DNA of 64,000 bases, taken from assembly GCF_013823965.1 (NCBI RefSeq), contig NZ_PNNA01000092.1, positions 1 through 64,000 on the forward strand, written 5' to 3'. The translations under genes and the position numbers were made by a program. The first letter of the stretch is position 1. Each line of letters starts with the position of its first letter. This stretch comes from Flavobacterium sp. (GTDB lineage: Bacteria > Bacteroidota > Bacteroidia > Flavobacteriales > Flavobacteriaceae). This document shows, piece after piece, positions 1-9,428 of this stretch. A model generated the notes under the pieces. It saw nothing but the letters and a program-made list of their open reading frames with translations, had not been told where the DNA came from and made no database searches.

Positions 1-347
1 GTGTTATTACCACAACTGTCAGTCTGAGCTGAGCCTGCCCTGAGTTTTTACCGAAGGGTTGAAGACCTTTTACACAATAACGTTTGTTTCATAAAAGCGC
101 TTCGACAGGCTCAGCTTGACATTGTTTTTCTAATTGTGTTATTACCACAACTGTCAGTCTGAGCTGAGCCTGCCCTGAGTTTTTACCGAAGGGTTGAAGA
201 CTTTTTACACAATAACGTTTGTTTCATAAAAGAGCTTCGACAGGCTCAGCGTGACATCGTGCTTCTAATTATGTTTTTTTTTACTACGGCTGTCAGTCTG
301 AGCTGAGCCTGCCCTGAGTTTTTACCGAAGGGTCGAAGACCTAGTTA
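1..347. repeat. Three tandem copies (two full, one partial) of a 135-bp palindromic repeat
   Basis: The segment holds copies starting at 1, 136 and 271, the third stopping near 347 at the end of neuB. Each full copy has an arm GTCAGTCTGAGCTGAGCCTG and, about 70 bp later, CAGGCTCAGC(T/G)TGAC, which are near-complementary, so each can fold into a long hairpin. A related single copy lies at 62684-62742. No gene is visible in the segment. Because it follows the neuB stop codon it could end or stabilise the neuB transcript; that is inference. Confidence 0.85.
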
Positions 348-1364
348 TCAAACAATATCCTCTTCATTCAAAAAATCCCATTTCTTTAAATCTCTATTCA
401 GGGTTTTTCCAATTATTTCCTGGAAACGGGAAGCATCAATCCCAAAACCTTTGGGTTTTTTGGATTCCAAATCATCAAAAGCCAGAACGTGATTCTGGGG
501 TAAATCCTTGTTGACTGCCAATGACTTTTCAAAGATTTGCTTGAGCGAAGAAAAAGTTTCCCCATTATTTTTATCAACAGGATGGGACAAAGCAGTGGCT
601 ATGTTCCGAACGGCAATTACTAAATCCTTGGTTTCCGGAATGGTCAAAGAAGACTTTGAATCGGGGCCAAATAGTTGCCTGTCAAAAACAATATGAAATT
701 CGAGGATATTAGCTCCCAAAGCAGTCGCTGCGATACAGGTTTCTATTTTGGCGGAATGGTCTGAAAACCCTATGGGCACATTATATCTTTTTTTCAATTC
801 CTGGATCACGTTCAAACCAAATTGTTCGGGTTGGGTGGGATAAGCGGTGGTGCATTGCAAGATAGAAAAACCGACCTTTCTTTCTTTTAAAAATGCCACG
901 GTTTGGTCTAACTCGGCATAAGAACTCATCCCCGAAGACAAAATCACGGGCTTGCCGGTTTGGGCAATTTTTTCCAAAATCAAGAAATTATTCACTTCAC
1001 CCGAACCTATTTTGTATTGCTCCACTCCTATTTCTTCCAGCCAATCGACTGCCAAATTACTGAAAGGGGAACAAATAAAATCAAGTCCCACGGCATCACA
1101 ATGTGCTTTAATTCCTTTCCATTGTTCCAATGAAAAACCCATCCGTTTCCAATAATCGAATCGGGTTTGGTCTTCCAATGAAAACTGGACACGGAAAGGT
1201 TCGTGTTCACTGCTTTCTGCCTCGGCAATGTGCAATTGAAACTTAACGGCATCGACACCTGTTCTGGCAAGGGCATCAATATAGGAATATAAAATACCTA
1301 GACTGCCTTCGTGTGCTTGGCCGATTTCGGCGATGATATAGGGTAATATTTTTTTTGACGACAT
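348..1364 (-). CDS. neuB: NeuB-family sialic/nonulosonic acid synthase
   Basis: This 338-residue protein belongs to the NeuB family, which condenses phosphoenolpyruvate with a 6-carbon amino sugar such as ManNAc to make a nine-carbon nonulosonate. The N-terminal barrel carries the hallmark IIAEIGQAHEGS near residues 10-21, KFQ near 41, and the GFSDHS motif near residues 199-204. The C-terminal third (about 285-338) fits the SAF/antifreeze-like domain. The partner epimerase (neuC) and CMP-transferase (neuA) are absent from the window; transcription runs leftward, so they may lie beyond the left edge past the tandem repeats. Whether the product is Neu5Ac, legionaminate or pseudaminate cannot be decided here. 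Confidence 0.88.
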   Translation of the reverse strand: MSSKKILPYIIAEIGQAHEGSLGILYSYIDALARTGVDAVKFQLHIAEAESSEHEPFRVQFSLEDQTRFDYWKRMGFSLEQWKGIKAHCDAVGLDFICSPFSNLAVDWLEEIGVEQYKIGSGEVNNFLILEKIAQTGKPVILSSGMSSYAELDQTVAFLKERKVGFSILQCTTAYPTQPEQFGLNVIQELKKRYNVPIGFSDHSAKIETCIAATALGANILEFHIVFDRQLFGPDSKSSLTIPETKDLVIAVRNIATALSHPVDKNNGETFSSLKQIFEKSLAVNKDLPQNHVLAFDDLESKKPKGFGIDASRFQEIIGKTLNRDLKKWDFLNEEDIV

Positions 1365-1389
1365 AGTTAGATTTCGTTCTTGTTCGTAT

Positions 1390-1423
1390 CAAAAATAGCT
1401 ATTATTTCTGGTTTCCTTTACAA
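1390..1423 (-). promoter_or_regulatory. Candidate neuB promoter (TAnnTTTG type)
   Basis: Read on the minus strand there is TATTTTTG at 1397-1390, 25 nt before the neuB ATG, with a TTG 23 nt further upstream. This matches the Bacteroidota -7 consensus TAnnTTTG; the spacing to the -33 element is at the long end. Confidence 0.35.
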
Positions 1424-1560
1424 TAGCCATTAGTTCTAAAATAAATATTTCAAAAAGGCCAACAAACAACTACAAACCAAACAATTAAACTCTTGTTATC
1501 GTGAAACTGTGCAAATTTAAACTGTTATTTTTAATTTGCACGTTTAATACTATTGAAGAA

Positions 1561-2469
1561 CTATTTTTCGGGTTTCCAATAAATTTTGGTTTCAGAAAGA
1601 TTGTTATAATCTTCATATTCTTTCCTGGTCAAGCGGTTACTGTTTTTTAAGATTTTAGGAAAATTCCAAATCAAGTCGAATAAAGCCAATACAATAGCTT
1701 TTAAGGCTTTGAAATCGCCTTGAAATACTTTGTTTTTGAACTGTATCCAAAGCGAATAGGCCATTTTTCGAGGTATTTCGCGATAAGGATAAAACAAGAA
1801 AAACAAATACCAACCCGAACGCAACGAACGACGTTGTCTTTCGATATAATCCTTGTGCTGTTTCCGTGCCCTAATATCCACCCGATGATGCACCAAAACC
1901 TCAGGCAAATAGTAAATGTCCCAATGCTTTTTAAACAATTGATACGAAGCAAAATTTTCCTCCCCATAAAAAACAAACCAATTGGGATAATTGGGGATAT
2001 CCTGCCAGGCTTTCATCCGCCAGACATGGGCACAACCCACAAATCCCTGAACTCGATGTGGTTTATCTGAATAAACTGAGATACTTGGTGCTGCCAATCC
2101 CCAAAAAATTCCTAAAGCGAGCAGCCCGCAATTCTTATACGCATCAAAATAGTTTCGGATGGATGCTAATGGATTATCAGTAAGAAAATGAGCGTCATCG
2201 TCTAATGATATGGCAAATTCGGTTGTGACTAAACCCATCAATCGATTCCGGCTATAAATCAAACCTTCACTTTTTGAATTTTGAATGAGCATAATTTTGG
2301 GGTAATTTAGGCTTAAAAATTCAAAGGTTCCATCAGTAGAACCATCATCACAAATCAGACATACTACATCCTCCTTATCCAGTAAATATTTAATTTTATC
2401 CAAGGTAAAAATCAAATCGTGTAGTCGATTTTTGGTGGTGATGAGTATGGAAAAATCTGGCTTTGTCAT
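1561..2469 (-). CDS. GT2-family glycosyltransferase
   Basis: A 302-residue GT-A fold glycosyltransferase. The N-terminus (FSILITTKNR) and CDDGSTDGT around residues 40-48 form the nucleotide-sugar binding part, and LDDDAHF near residue 93 is the metal-binding DxD-type motif. Donor and acceptor cannot be predicted. No transmembrane segment is obvious, so it probably works at the cytoplasmic face of the inner membrane. It lies 10 bp after the next GT2 gene upstream and is presumably co-transcribed with it. About 200 bp separate it from neuB, which has its own promoter-like sequence. Confidence 0.85.
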   Translation of the reverse strand: MTKPDFSILITTKNRLHDLIFTLDKIKYLLDKEDVVCLICDDGSTDGTFEFLSLNYPKIMLIQNSKSEGLIYSRNRLMGLVTTEFAISLDDDAHFLTDNPLASIRNYFDAYKNCGLLALGIFWGLAAPSISVYSDKPHRVQGFVGCAHVWRMKAWQDIPNYPNWFVFYGEENFASYQLFKKHWDIYYLPEVLVHHRVDIRARKQHKDYIERQRRSLRSGWYLFFLFYPYREIPRKMAYSLWIQFKNKVFQGDFKALKAIVLALFDLIWNFPKILKNSNRLTRKEYEDYNNLSETKIYWKPEK

Positions 2470-2479
2470 TTACATTGTT

Positions 2480-3550
2480 TTAGTGCTTTGTAGTCATTGC
2501 AGGATTCGTTTTTGGTTTGAATCGCTGAGTCTTCCATAGCATTAATGATTTCAATCCTAATTTCAATTCTTGCCTGAAAGGCAATTGAGCTTTCCATTTG
2601 TATTTAGCCAATAGATATTCAAAATATATGAGAAGTGAATAGCGCTTTTGTTTTAAAAAACATTTTCTTAGAACATCCACTTCTAAATCAATGAGATATT
2701 GATTAAACAAATTAGATTCAAAAAAGCCAAGTGTGCTGTTGGCAATAGCCAATTTCTTTTGTATGCCTTTGAAAATCTTTAGGTCTTGAAAGGAAACCAG
2801 TTCGGTTTTGCCAAATTGCCGCTCTAAAAACTCCCTTTCAACAGGATTCCACGCTATATGTAGATACTGAAACATTCTAAATTTGGCAGCAATATCACTT
2901 TTCTTCTGTTCTTCAGCTCGTTTTCTAGACACTTGATTGTTATAGACTCTGTATTCTAATAGCACTTCGGGCAGGTTGTACAGTTTTCCGAAAGCCAGCA
3001 ATTGAATCCACATATGGTAATCCTCCGCCGGTTCTGTGGCGGTATCGTATTGTATGCCATAGTCTTCCAATATTTTTTTTCTAATCATTGCTGACGAATG
3101 CGGAATACGGTTGCCCCAAAGTAATCCAATTTTTATAGCCTCATTACTTAGGGGAAGCGTAATTAGCTTAACATTACCCACAATTTTGTGATTGGTTCCA
3201 CAAACTACCACCTCGGTATGAGCGTCCAAATAGGCTACTTGTTTGGCAAAACGCTCCGGATAGCTGATGTCGTCACCGTCCATTCGGGCGATGTATTGCC
3301 CCTTGGCAATTTGCAACCCATAATTCAAACTTTGTGTGTAACCAGAATTTACTGATTTTTGGATCAGTTGAATGCGGGGATCTACAATTTTTTTCAGAAT
3401 AGCAACAGTGGTATCCGTTGAGGCATCATCTATAATCAAAAATTCAAAATCAGTAAAAGTTTGATTCAAAATACTTTCAACAGCCGTTTTTATATACAAT
3501 TCGCAATTGTACACGGGTAATAAAACGGTTATTTTGGGAGTCATATTCAT
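2480..3550 (-). CDS. GT2-family glycosyltransferase
   Basis: A 356-residue family 2 glycosyltransferase with the typical start ITVLLPVYN, IDDAST near residue 40 and the metal-binding MDGDD near residue 91. The C-terminal 150 residues are variable and give no specificity. Two in-frame ATG codons (3550 and 3544) are possible starts; the second gives the more typical N-terminus MTPKITVLLP. It follows the FkbM methyltransferase by 17 bp and belongs to the same leftward transcription unit of the ABC-transporter glycan locus. Confidence 0.85.
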   Translation of the reverse strand: MNMTPKITVLLPVYNCELYIKTAVESILNQTFTDFEFLIIDDASTDTTVAILKKIVDPRIQLIQKSVNSGYTQSLNYGLQIAKGQYIARMDGDDISYPERFAKQVAYLDAHTEVVVCGTNHKIVGNVKLITLPLSNEAIKIGLLWGNRIPHSSAMIRKKILEDYGIQYDTATEPAEDYHMWIQLLAFGKLYNLPEVLLEYRVYNNQVSRKRAEEQKKSDIAAKFRMFQYLHIAWNPVEREFLERQFGKTELVSFQDLKIFKGIQKKLAIANSTLGFFESNLFNQYLIDLEVDVLRKCFLKQKRYSLLIYFEYLLAKYKWKAQLPFRQELKLGLKSLMLWKTQRFKPKTNPAMTTKH

Positions 3551-3567
3551 ATCAGAGGACAGTATAA

Positions 3568-4449
3568 TTATTTTAATTTTTGATTGATCCCAATGGTTAA
3601 TTCCCCTTCGTTGAACAAAACAAAGCCATATTCAATAAGAACCCTATTTATTGCTTCTCTACAATCAAATTCATCATGAATTTCAATAGCAATACATTTT
3701 GTAATTTTCAAAAAATCTAAATTCGATGATGGATGAGTAAAAATTTGTTTTTCGGATCCTTCAATGTCTATTTTTAAAATATCCACTATTTCAAAATTGT
3801 TGTCTGCGATTAATTGATTAATAGAGTAAGCAGTTATGGCATCTGCCTGATCAGTTTCTTCTACCCTAAAAGACCAATTTAATTGATCTCTAAAATCATT
3901 TAAAATTTTAATTTTACAATTAGAACTCCAGATTGCTCCATTAATTATTATAGCTTTACTATTTTTGACATTATCCAAATTAAATTCTAGTATTTTAAAA
4001 TTTTCGGGTTCAGGTTCTATACATATAATGGCAGCATTTTGAAAATGATCCAAAAAGAACAAAGAAGTTAATCCAATATTACTTCCCGCATCAATAATAT
4101 TTAATGACCTATTCTCTTTATTTTTAAAATTATTATAGTAAGCATTTACAACGGGAAGGTATTCTTGAATTGAAAAAACCTGTATAAAAACTTGGAAATC
4201 ACTTGAAGGTTTTTTTCTGATTTTTATTCTTTTGTTAATGGTGTTTTTAAAATCTGTCACATAATAGTTTTGTGTTTCTTCAATAAGAGTTCCATTTAAG
4301 TCTATCAAATAATTATAATAATTATAAACGCTACGTTCTTTCAGGTTGGGTCTAATATTAAAAGTTTTTTTTATAAAATAACAGAACACTATAATTGTAT
4401 TTTTTAAATCTAATCGTTTGAAATTTATAAATTTGTTTATGCTTACCAT
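3568..4449 (-). CDS. FkbM-family SAM-dependent methyltransferase
   Basis: A class I methyltransferase of about 293 residues. The SAM-binding motif IIDAGSNIGLTS lies in the middle, followed by IEPEPENFKILE; ILKIDIEGSE further on is the second hallmark of the FkbM family. Such enzymes O-methylate sugars in glycans. The reading frame opens with a TTG at 4473, but the first ATG (4449) is preferred here. Sited between GT2 genes, it probably methylates the polymer made by this locus; in ABC-transporter-dependent O-antigens, terminal methylation can also stop chain growth, but that role is inferred. The DNA is markedly AT-rich. Confidence 0.8.
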   Translation of the reverse strand: MVSINKFINFKRLDLKNTIIVFCYFIKKTFNIRPNLKERSVYNYYNYLIDLNGTLIEETQNYYVTDFKNTINKRIKIRKKPSSDFQVFIQVFSIQEYLPVVNAYYNNFKNKENRSLNIIDAGSNIGLTSLFFLDHFQNAAIICIEPEPENFKILEFNLDNVKNSKAIIINGAIWSSNCKIKILNDFRDQLNWSFRVEETDQADAITAYSINQLIADNNFEIVDILKIDIEGSEKQIFTHPSSNLDFLKITKCIAIEIHDEFDCREAINRVLIEYGFVLFNEGELTIGINQKLK

Positions 4450-4542
4450 TTTTAAAATTAAATATTCATTCAAAATTTATCTAAATTTATGTTTTTTGCG
4501 TTCCAATTAAATATGCAACAACGAATCTAGCACGTATTTTCT

Positions 4543-5553
4543 TTAATATTTCTCAATCATTTCTTGTGGCAATCCTTTCCATTTTACAAATAATTTGACC
4601 AACCACTTTATCGAAATAAATTTTACAAAAAGTCTGTTTTTAATGAAATAGCTAACACTATTAACTGTTTTACTTTTACTGAAATTTGAATATGGAAATT
4701 CTTTATCCTTCTCTAGCGATGGTTCAACTTTCATCCAATCCTCAAAAGTATTCCCCATATGGTAAGCATAATTATCATAAGTAGTTAACCGCCAATATCC
4801 CTTTTTAAGGGGTGCTTTATCTAAATATCCTTCACTGCATCCTCCTAATTTATACCCCAAATAGATTATGATTTCCTGAAACATATCTTTTTTGTAAGTA
4901 GCCACAAAATGTCCAGAACCAATTAAAACTGTTAAATCAATATTTATCTCCAATGCTAAATTATACTTCAAATAATCTTTATTATATTCCCATGTCCAGC
5001 CAATACTGTCATAAAAATTAATTAAGGCCTTTCTGTTTTTAACTGGAATAAATTTTAATTTACTGTTAAATAAATTATCAAAAATCACAGTGCCACAATT
5101 AGATTCATAAGTCTTGAATTGTGGAACTATACCCACTACTCCTGCTTGAGGGACTTGTGCAAATATTTTTGTTGTTTCTTTTTGCCAATTGGGAAGAAAC
5201 AACACATCTGCATCTGAAATAGTAACTAATTCTATCTCATTCCCGACCAAACCTTTTAGTATAGCATTAAGTTTACCAATGTTTTGTGTATGAATCAATT
5301 CTTGAATTTTATTTTCTTTCAATAATTTATTCAGATAATCCTTTACAAAATCCCCACTGCCATTATTGACAATGGTAACAAACGTTTTATCGTGAATAGT
5401 AGAAAATAGCGACTCCAAACAAAGCTGAAAAATACGGAAACTATCTTTGAAATAGCCTTCCAAATTAGGAATATAAACGGGTATTACAATCTGATGAAGA
5501 TATTCGCATTGTTCTTGTGGCTGATCCTTATGTGGATTGTATCCTATTCGCAT
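4543..5553 (-). CDS. GT2-like glycosyltransferase
   Basis: A 336-residue GT-A type glycosyltransferase. After an unusual 20-residue lead the strand HQIVIPVYIP begins the fold; VTIVNNGSGD replaces the usual DDGS motif, and ISDADVLF near residues 112-119 is the metal-binding site. The large C-terminal part has no recognisable subdomain. It overlaps the next GT2 gene upstream by 10 bp, so the two are translationally linked. Donor unknown. Confidence 0.78.
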   Translation of the reverse strand: MRIGYNPHKDQPQEQCEYLHQIVIPVYIPNLEGYFKDSFRIFQLCLESLFSTIHDKTFVTIVNNGSGDFVKDYLNKLLKENKIQELIHTQNIGKLNAILKGLVGNEIELVTISDADVLFLPNWQKETTKIFAQVPQAGVVGIVPQFKTYESNCGTVIFDNLFNSKLKFIPVKNRKALINFYDSIGWTWEYNKDYLKYNLALEINIDLTVLIGSGHFVATYKKDMFQEIIIYLGYKLGGCSEGYLDKAPLKKGYWRLTTYDNYAYHMGNTFEDWMKVEPSLEKDKEFPYSNFSKSKTVNSVSYFIKNRLFVKFISIKWLVKLFVKWKGLPQEMIEKY

Positions 5554-6440
5554 TCTTTTTGAAATATAATTATAACTATGGATTTTAAAAACCTATAATA
5601 ATCAGCAACTAAAAAATTATTTAGATAAATTTTTGAAATTTCAAAAAACAAACCCAACTGTTTTTTATTATTTAAAAAACTCCTGCTTATTCTTGACAAT
5701 AATTCCTTCTTTTGAAGTTCAGTAAAAAAATTATGTTTTTGGGTTAATAAATATAAATGAAAACAAAAGTATGCTTTTCCTTTTTGTTTTAGATTATCCT
5801 GCCTACCTGAAATATTTAAATTTGATGTTCGGACATAAACCAACGCTTCATTTATGGAATAAACATTTTTGAAATTGGAAAATTCCAAAACAGCCAATAC
5901 ATCTGACATCCATCCTAAAGGAAAATTCTTGAAGCCTATGTCCAATATTTTTTCTTTATTAAAAACATACTCGCTTAATGAACTTCGAACTCCTCTAAAA
6001 AAAAACTCCACAGAAGACTCCAACCTAGGATGATGATAAACTGAAGACATCATTATTCCTTTACCATCAATCTTGCAACTGGCGAAACGCACTACATTTG
6101 AAACTAATTTTATTTCTTCCAAATTCCTGTAAAAAGCCTCTACCACATTTTCTCCCAACACATCATCATCCCCCAAAATCATGATCCATTCTTCATTACC
6201 AGACAATGCTATACACCGCTCCCACTGTTGAGTTAACGAAGTTCCTCCCAAATTTTTTTCAAATCGATGATACACAAAATCAAACTTTCCCTTATATTTT
6301 TTTAATAAATCTGAAGGATTTTCTGGACTGGCATCATCACCAATATAAACTTTAAATCGCTTATCCGTTTGATTTGTCAGGGACTTTAAGGTTTCTTCAA
6401 AAAAAGTGTACTTGTAATATGGTATTACAATAGCCAGCAT
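5544..6440 (-). CDS. GT2-family glycosyltransferase
   Basis: A 298-residue GT2 enzyme: LAIVIPYYKY at the N-terminus, IGDDASPENP near residue 33 and ILGDDDVLG near residue 87 as the metal-binding motif. The C-terminal region is AT-rich in codon use, like its neighbours. Its start codon touches the stop of the upstream GT2 gene (shared base 6440) and its end overlaps the downstream GT2 gene, so the three form a tight cassette. Specificity unknown. Confidence 0.83.
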   Translation of the reverse strand: MLAIVIPYYKYTFFEETLKSLTNQTDKRFKVYIGDDASPENPSDLLKKYKGKFDFVYHRFEKNLGGTSLTQQWERCIALSGNEEWIMILGDDDVLGENVVEAFYRNLEEIKLVSNVVRFASCKIDGKGIMMSSVYHHPRLESSVEFFFRGVRSSLSEYVFNKEKILDIGFKNFPLGWMSDVLAVLEFSNFKNVYSINEALVYVRTSNLNISGRQDNLKQKGKAYFCFHLYLLTQKHNFFTELQKKELLSRISRSFLNNKKQLGLFFEISKIYLNNFLVADYYRFLKSIVIIIFQKECE

Positions 6441-7279
6441 TAATTCTTTTTTATTTTATACAATCCGAATATAGAAAAACCAAAAAAGGTACTGAAGAAG
6501 AGATCAATTACAAACTTCTCACTTTTTAAATTATTGTCATATTTTATTTCATTCTTTTCAAATGATAAATATACATCCCTATAAAATTTTTGATATTGTT
6601 TACTATATTTATTAGATATATAATCATAGTTCAAAAGCAACATTTCAAAAGTATACGATCTAATCATAGAATCTTTAGAAACAAAATATTTGAAAGTGAT
6701 TTTATTTAAATGATGAAATTTAACATTTAAAACTCCCAAAGCAATCCAAAACTCCCAATCTTCATGACCTTGATGTGGGATATTTTCATCATAACCATCA
6801 ACTGCAGCCCATACCTTTTTTCTAAAAATAGCACAAGCATCAATATAATTATTTGCTAATATCTTTTTAAGATCATATTCGGCAACTTCCCAAAGACCTA
6901 TTTTCTCTCCAAAATATTCCGCATCTCCATAAACAACTCCAATATCTTGATTCTTTTCAAAAACAGCAATTGCCTCTTGAGTAAAATCTTTCATCAATTG
7001 ATTGTCTGAATCCAAGGGTAAAATATATTCTCCATTAGACCTTTCAATACCAAAATTTCTGGTTTTACCCAAACCCTCATTTGGTTTGGCAAAATATCTA
7101 AATCTCTTATCCTTTTCTACCCATCTCAAAGCTATCTCTTCGGTAGTATCAGTAGAACCATCGTTGATTATAATGGCTTCCCAATCTTGAAAATCTTGAC
7201 TAATCACTGACTCCAAAGTAGATTCTAAAGTAGATTCCGAATTGTAACAAGGTATTATTATGGATAAAATTGGATTCAT
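6440..7279 (-). CDS. GT2-family glycosyltransferase
   Basis: A 279-residue GT2 protein with the canonical IIIPCYNSES start, IINDGSTDTTEE around residue 37 and LPLDSDNQL near residue 92 as the DxD-like motif. GHEDWEFW near residue 170 is the conserved acceptor-side ED-type motif of this family, pointing to an active inverting transferase. Last enzyme of the three-gene GT2 cassette in transcription-independent numbering and first to be translated of the three. Confidence 0.85.
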   Translation of the reverse strand: MNPILSIIIPCYNSESTLESTLESVISQDFQDWEAIIINDGSTDTTEEIALRWVEKDKRFRYFAKPNEGLGKTRNFGIERSNGEYILPLDSDNQLMKDFTQEAIAVFEKNQDIGVVYGDAEYFGEKIGLWEVAEYDLKKILANNYIDACAIFRKKVWAAVDGYDENIPHQGHEDWEFWIALGVLNVKFHHLNKITFKYFVSKDSMIRSYTFEMLLLNYDYISNKYSKQYQKFYRDVYLSFEKNEIKYDNNLKSEKFVIDLFFSTFFGFSIFGLYKIKKN

Positions 7280-7323
7280 AATATTCTATTGAACACATTA
7301 TATTAATTACTTGACTACAAAAA

Positions 7324-8040
7324 TTACTTGACTACAAAACCATATAAACCTGAATACATTTGCCCATTTTTAAAAACTAAAGCTTTATTATCTTTCTTAA
7401 TCAAATATTTCAAAAAAACATTTAAAAAAGGTTTAATGATTTTTTTATATTTTCCAGATAAACTATAATCATTCCACAAAGCTAATGATAAGGCGAGATT
7501 ATAATGAAATCCTCCTAAAGGCTTAACCTCCCATGAAGAAAATTCAGATTTTTTAAAATGCTCATCCAAAGCATACGGTGTAAATCTATGATAATCATAT
7601 GGAACTTCGTGAAGTGGCCATATACTCGGCACTGTAAAAAAGAAAACCCCGCCAGGTTTCAAAACTCTTTTTATTTCTTTTAAAATGTGATTAGTATCAA
7701 AATAATGCTCCAAAAATTCGGTAGCAATTACAAAATTAACAGAAGCATCACCAAGGGGAATATTTTTTCCATCCCAATAATAATCTGGTTTTACATCGTA
7801 ATGATATTCTGTTGGCTCTAGATCTATGCCTATATATTCTTCAACCAAACTACTCTTGAGAAACTCTTTATATGGCATAACACCACAAGCAAGATCAAGA
7901 ACACTACCATGTAATTTAGGTTTCAACTCAGTAACAGCCTCCAATAATGATTTTCTAATTATATAAAACGAGAATAACATTTTTTCTGGTTTTATATTAA
8001 TAAACCAATCATTTATGTATTTCTCAACATTATTTATCAT
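7324..8040 (-). CDS. Class I SAM-dependent methyltransferase
   Basis: A 238-residue methyltransferase of the Methyltransf_11/UbiE-like group. VLDLACGVMPYKEF near residues 45-58 is SAM motif I, GIDLEP near 72 the acidic loop, and FVIATEFLEH near 105 motif post-I; LKPGGVFFFTVP follows. The phrase HEVPYDYHRFTPYAL is typical of methyltransferases found in O-antigen clusters. Substrate not predictable; with the FkbM-type gene it gives the locus two methylation functions. It lies 21 bp after wzt. Confidence 0.8.
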   Translation of the reverse strand: MINNVEKYINDWFINIKPEKMLFSFYIIRKSLLEAVTELKPKLHGSVLDLACGVMPYKEFLKSSLVEEYIGIDLEPTEYHYDVKPDYYWDGKNIPLGDASVNFVIATEFLEHYFDTNHILKEIKRVLKPGGVFFFTVPSIWPLHEVPYDYHRFTPYALDEHFKKSEFSSWEVKPLGGFHYNLALSLALWNDYSLSGKYKKIIKPFLNVFLKYLIKKDNKALVFKNGQMYSGLYGFVVK

Positions 8041-8061
8041 TAAAATACAATTTAATAACCA

Positions 8062-9318
8062 TTAATATTCCCAACTACCTTCATCCAAATATTGACAAAC
8101 ATTTTTCTGCCATCCCCATTCCGGTTCTTTCATTTCAATCATTTCTACTTCAAATGAGCAACAATTAAATTCTTGAAATTTTGTTTTTGTTTTTGTTTCG
8201 GCTAAATGAACCATAACGTTATAATTTCCTTTATAAAGTGCTAATTTAGGATATGTAAATGAAAGACGATTCACCCCTTTTGACCTGCAAATTTCAGTAT
8301 TAATATCAAAAATATAATCATATAAAACAGGAACTTGCAAATGATTCAAAATCTGAAAAGATAATGCCATATTTTCCATATCCTTGTTAGGCATTGTTAC
8401 TTCAAAGTCAATACTAAATGGTTTATTACTTCCTTGTAAAGTTCCGCCCTCGGAAGGTGAAATTTTAACTTTAGTTACCGTTGGTTTATTCAACAAACAA
8501 TCTTGTGTAAAAACATTTGATAAACTATCCATAGAAGAATATATAGCAATTGATTTATTTGTTTCTTCAAAAGCTACAATTTTACCATTTGACAAAACAA
8601 TTGTCTTTTTTGTCAATGTGCTTATTGCACTTAAATCATGGCTCACAAACAAAATAGTCCTACCTCCTTGCTTAGAAATATCCTGCATCTTGCCAATGGC
8701 TTTTTTCTGGAACTCGGCATCGCCCACGGCCAAAACCTCGTCTATCACCAATATTTCGGGTTCGAGGAAAGCCGCTACGGCAAAAGCCAGTCGCACGGTC
8801 ATACCACTAGAGTAGCGTTTTACGGGGGTGTCTATATAGCGCTCGCAACCCGAGAAGGCGATAATCTCGTCTATCTTGGAGGCTATTTCTTTTTTGGTCA
8901 TTCCCAGGATGGCGCCGTTCAAAAAGATGTTTTCGCGCCCCGTCATTTCGCCGTTAAAACCTGTGCCCACTTCCAGCAAGGAAGCAATACGCCCCCTACA
9001 TTTAATACTGCCGGTGGTGGGTGCAGTAACCTTGGACAATATTTTCAGCAAAGTAGATTTTCCCGCTCCGTTTTTGCCAATGATGCCCAGGACTTCGCCC
9101 CGTTCCACTTCAAAATTAATATCTTGGAGTGCCCAAACGTAATCGCTCTCGCCTTTGGTGCTCCGGTCGTTGGTGTCGCCAATTTTAAGATAAGGATCTT
9201 CTTTGCCCCGCAACTGATGCCACCAACGGTTCAGGTCGTGACTAAGCGTACCGGTTCCTACCTGACCTAGGCGGTATTGTTTGGAGATGTTTTCGGCTTT
9301 GAGGATGATGTCTTTCAA
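8062..9318 (-). CDS. wzt: ABC transporter ATP-binding protein for polysaccharide export (Wzt-like)
   Basis: This 418-residue protein energises export of an undecaprenyl-linked glycan with the Wzm permease. Walker A (GKNGAGKST) is at residues 81-89, the signature YSSGM at 169-173, Walker B (LVIDE) at 190-194 and the H-loop VSHD near 225. Residues from about 280 to the end form the extra C-terminal domain that, in Wzt proteins of methylated O-antigens, binds the capped glycan. The start appears to be TTG (9318); no ATG is nearby. DNA encoding the ABC domain is GC-rich and the C-terminal part AT-rich, with a switch near 8640. It is separated from wzm by 484 bp of repeats. Confidence 0.88.
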   Translation of the reverse strand: MKDIILKAENISKQYRLGQVGTGTLSHDLNRWWHQLRGKEDPYLKIGDTNDRSTKGESDYVWALQDINFEVERGEVLGIIGKNGAGKSTLLKILSKVTAPTTGSIKCRGRIASLLEVGTGFNGEMTGRENIFLNGAILGMTKKEIASKIDEIIAFSGCERYIDTPVKRYSSGMTVRLAFAVAAFLEPEILVIDEVLAVGDAEFQKKAIGKMQDISKQGGRTILFVSHDLSAISTLTKKTIVLSNGKIVAFEETNKSIAIYSSMDSLSNVFTQDCLLNKPTVTKVKISPSEGGTLQGSNKPFSIDFEVTMPNKDMENMALSFQILNHLQVPVLYDYIFDINTEICRSKGVNRLSFTYPKLALYKGNYNVMVHLAETKTKTKFQEFNCCSFEVEMIEMKEPEWGWQKNVCQYLDEGSWEY

Positions 9319-9428
9319 TTGGGGTTATTTGGTTAATCGGTTATGTGGTCAATCGGTTACAGCATTTAATCGATTAAACAGCGTAACCATTTTGCGCTAT
9401 GCCACAAAGTTATTTTATTTTTTCTTAA

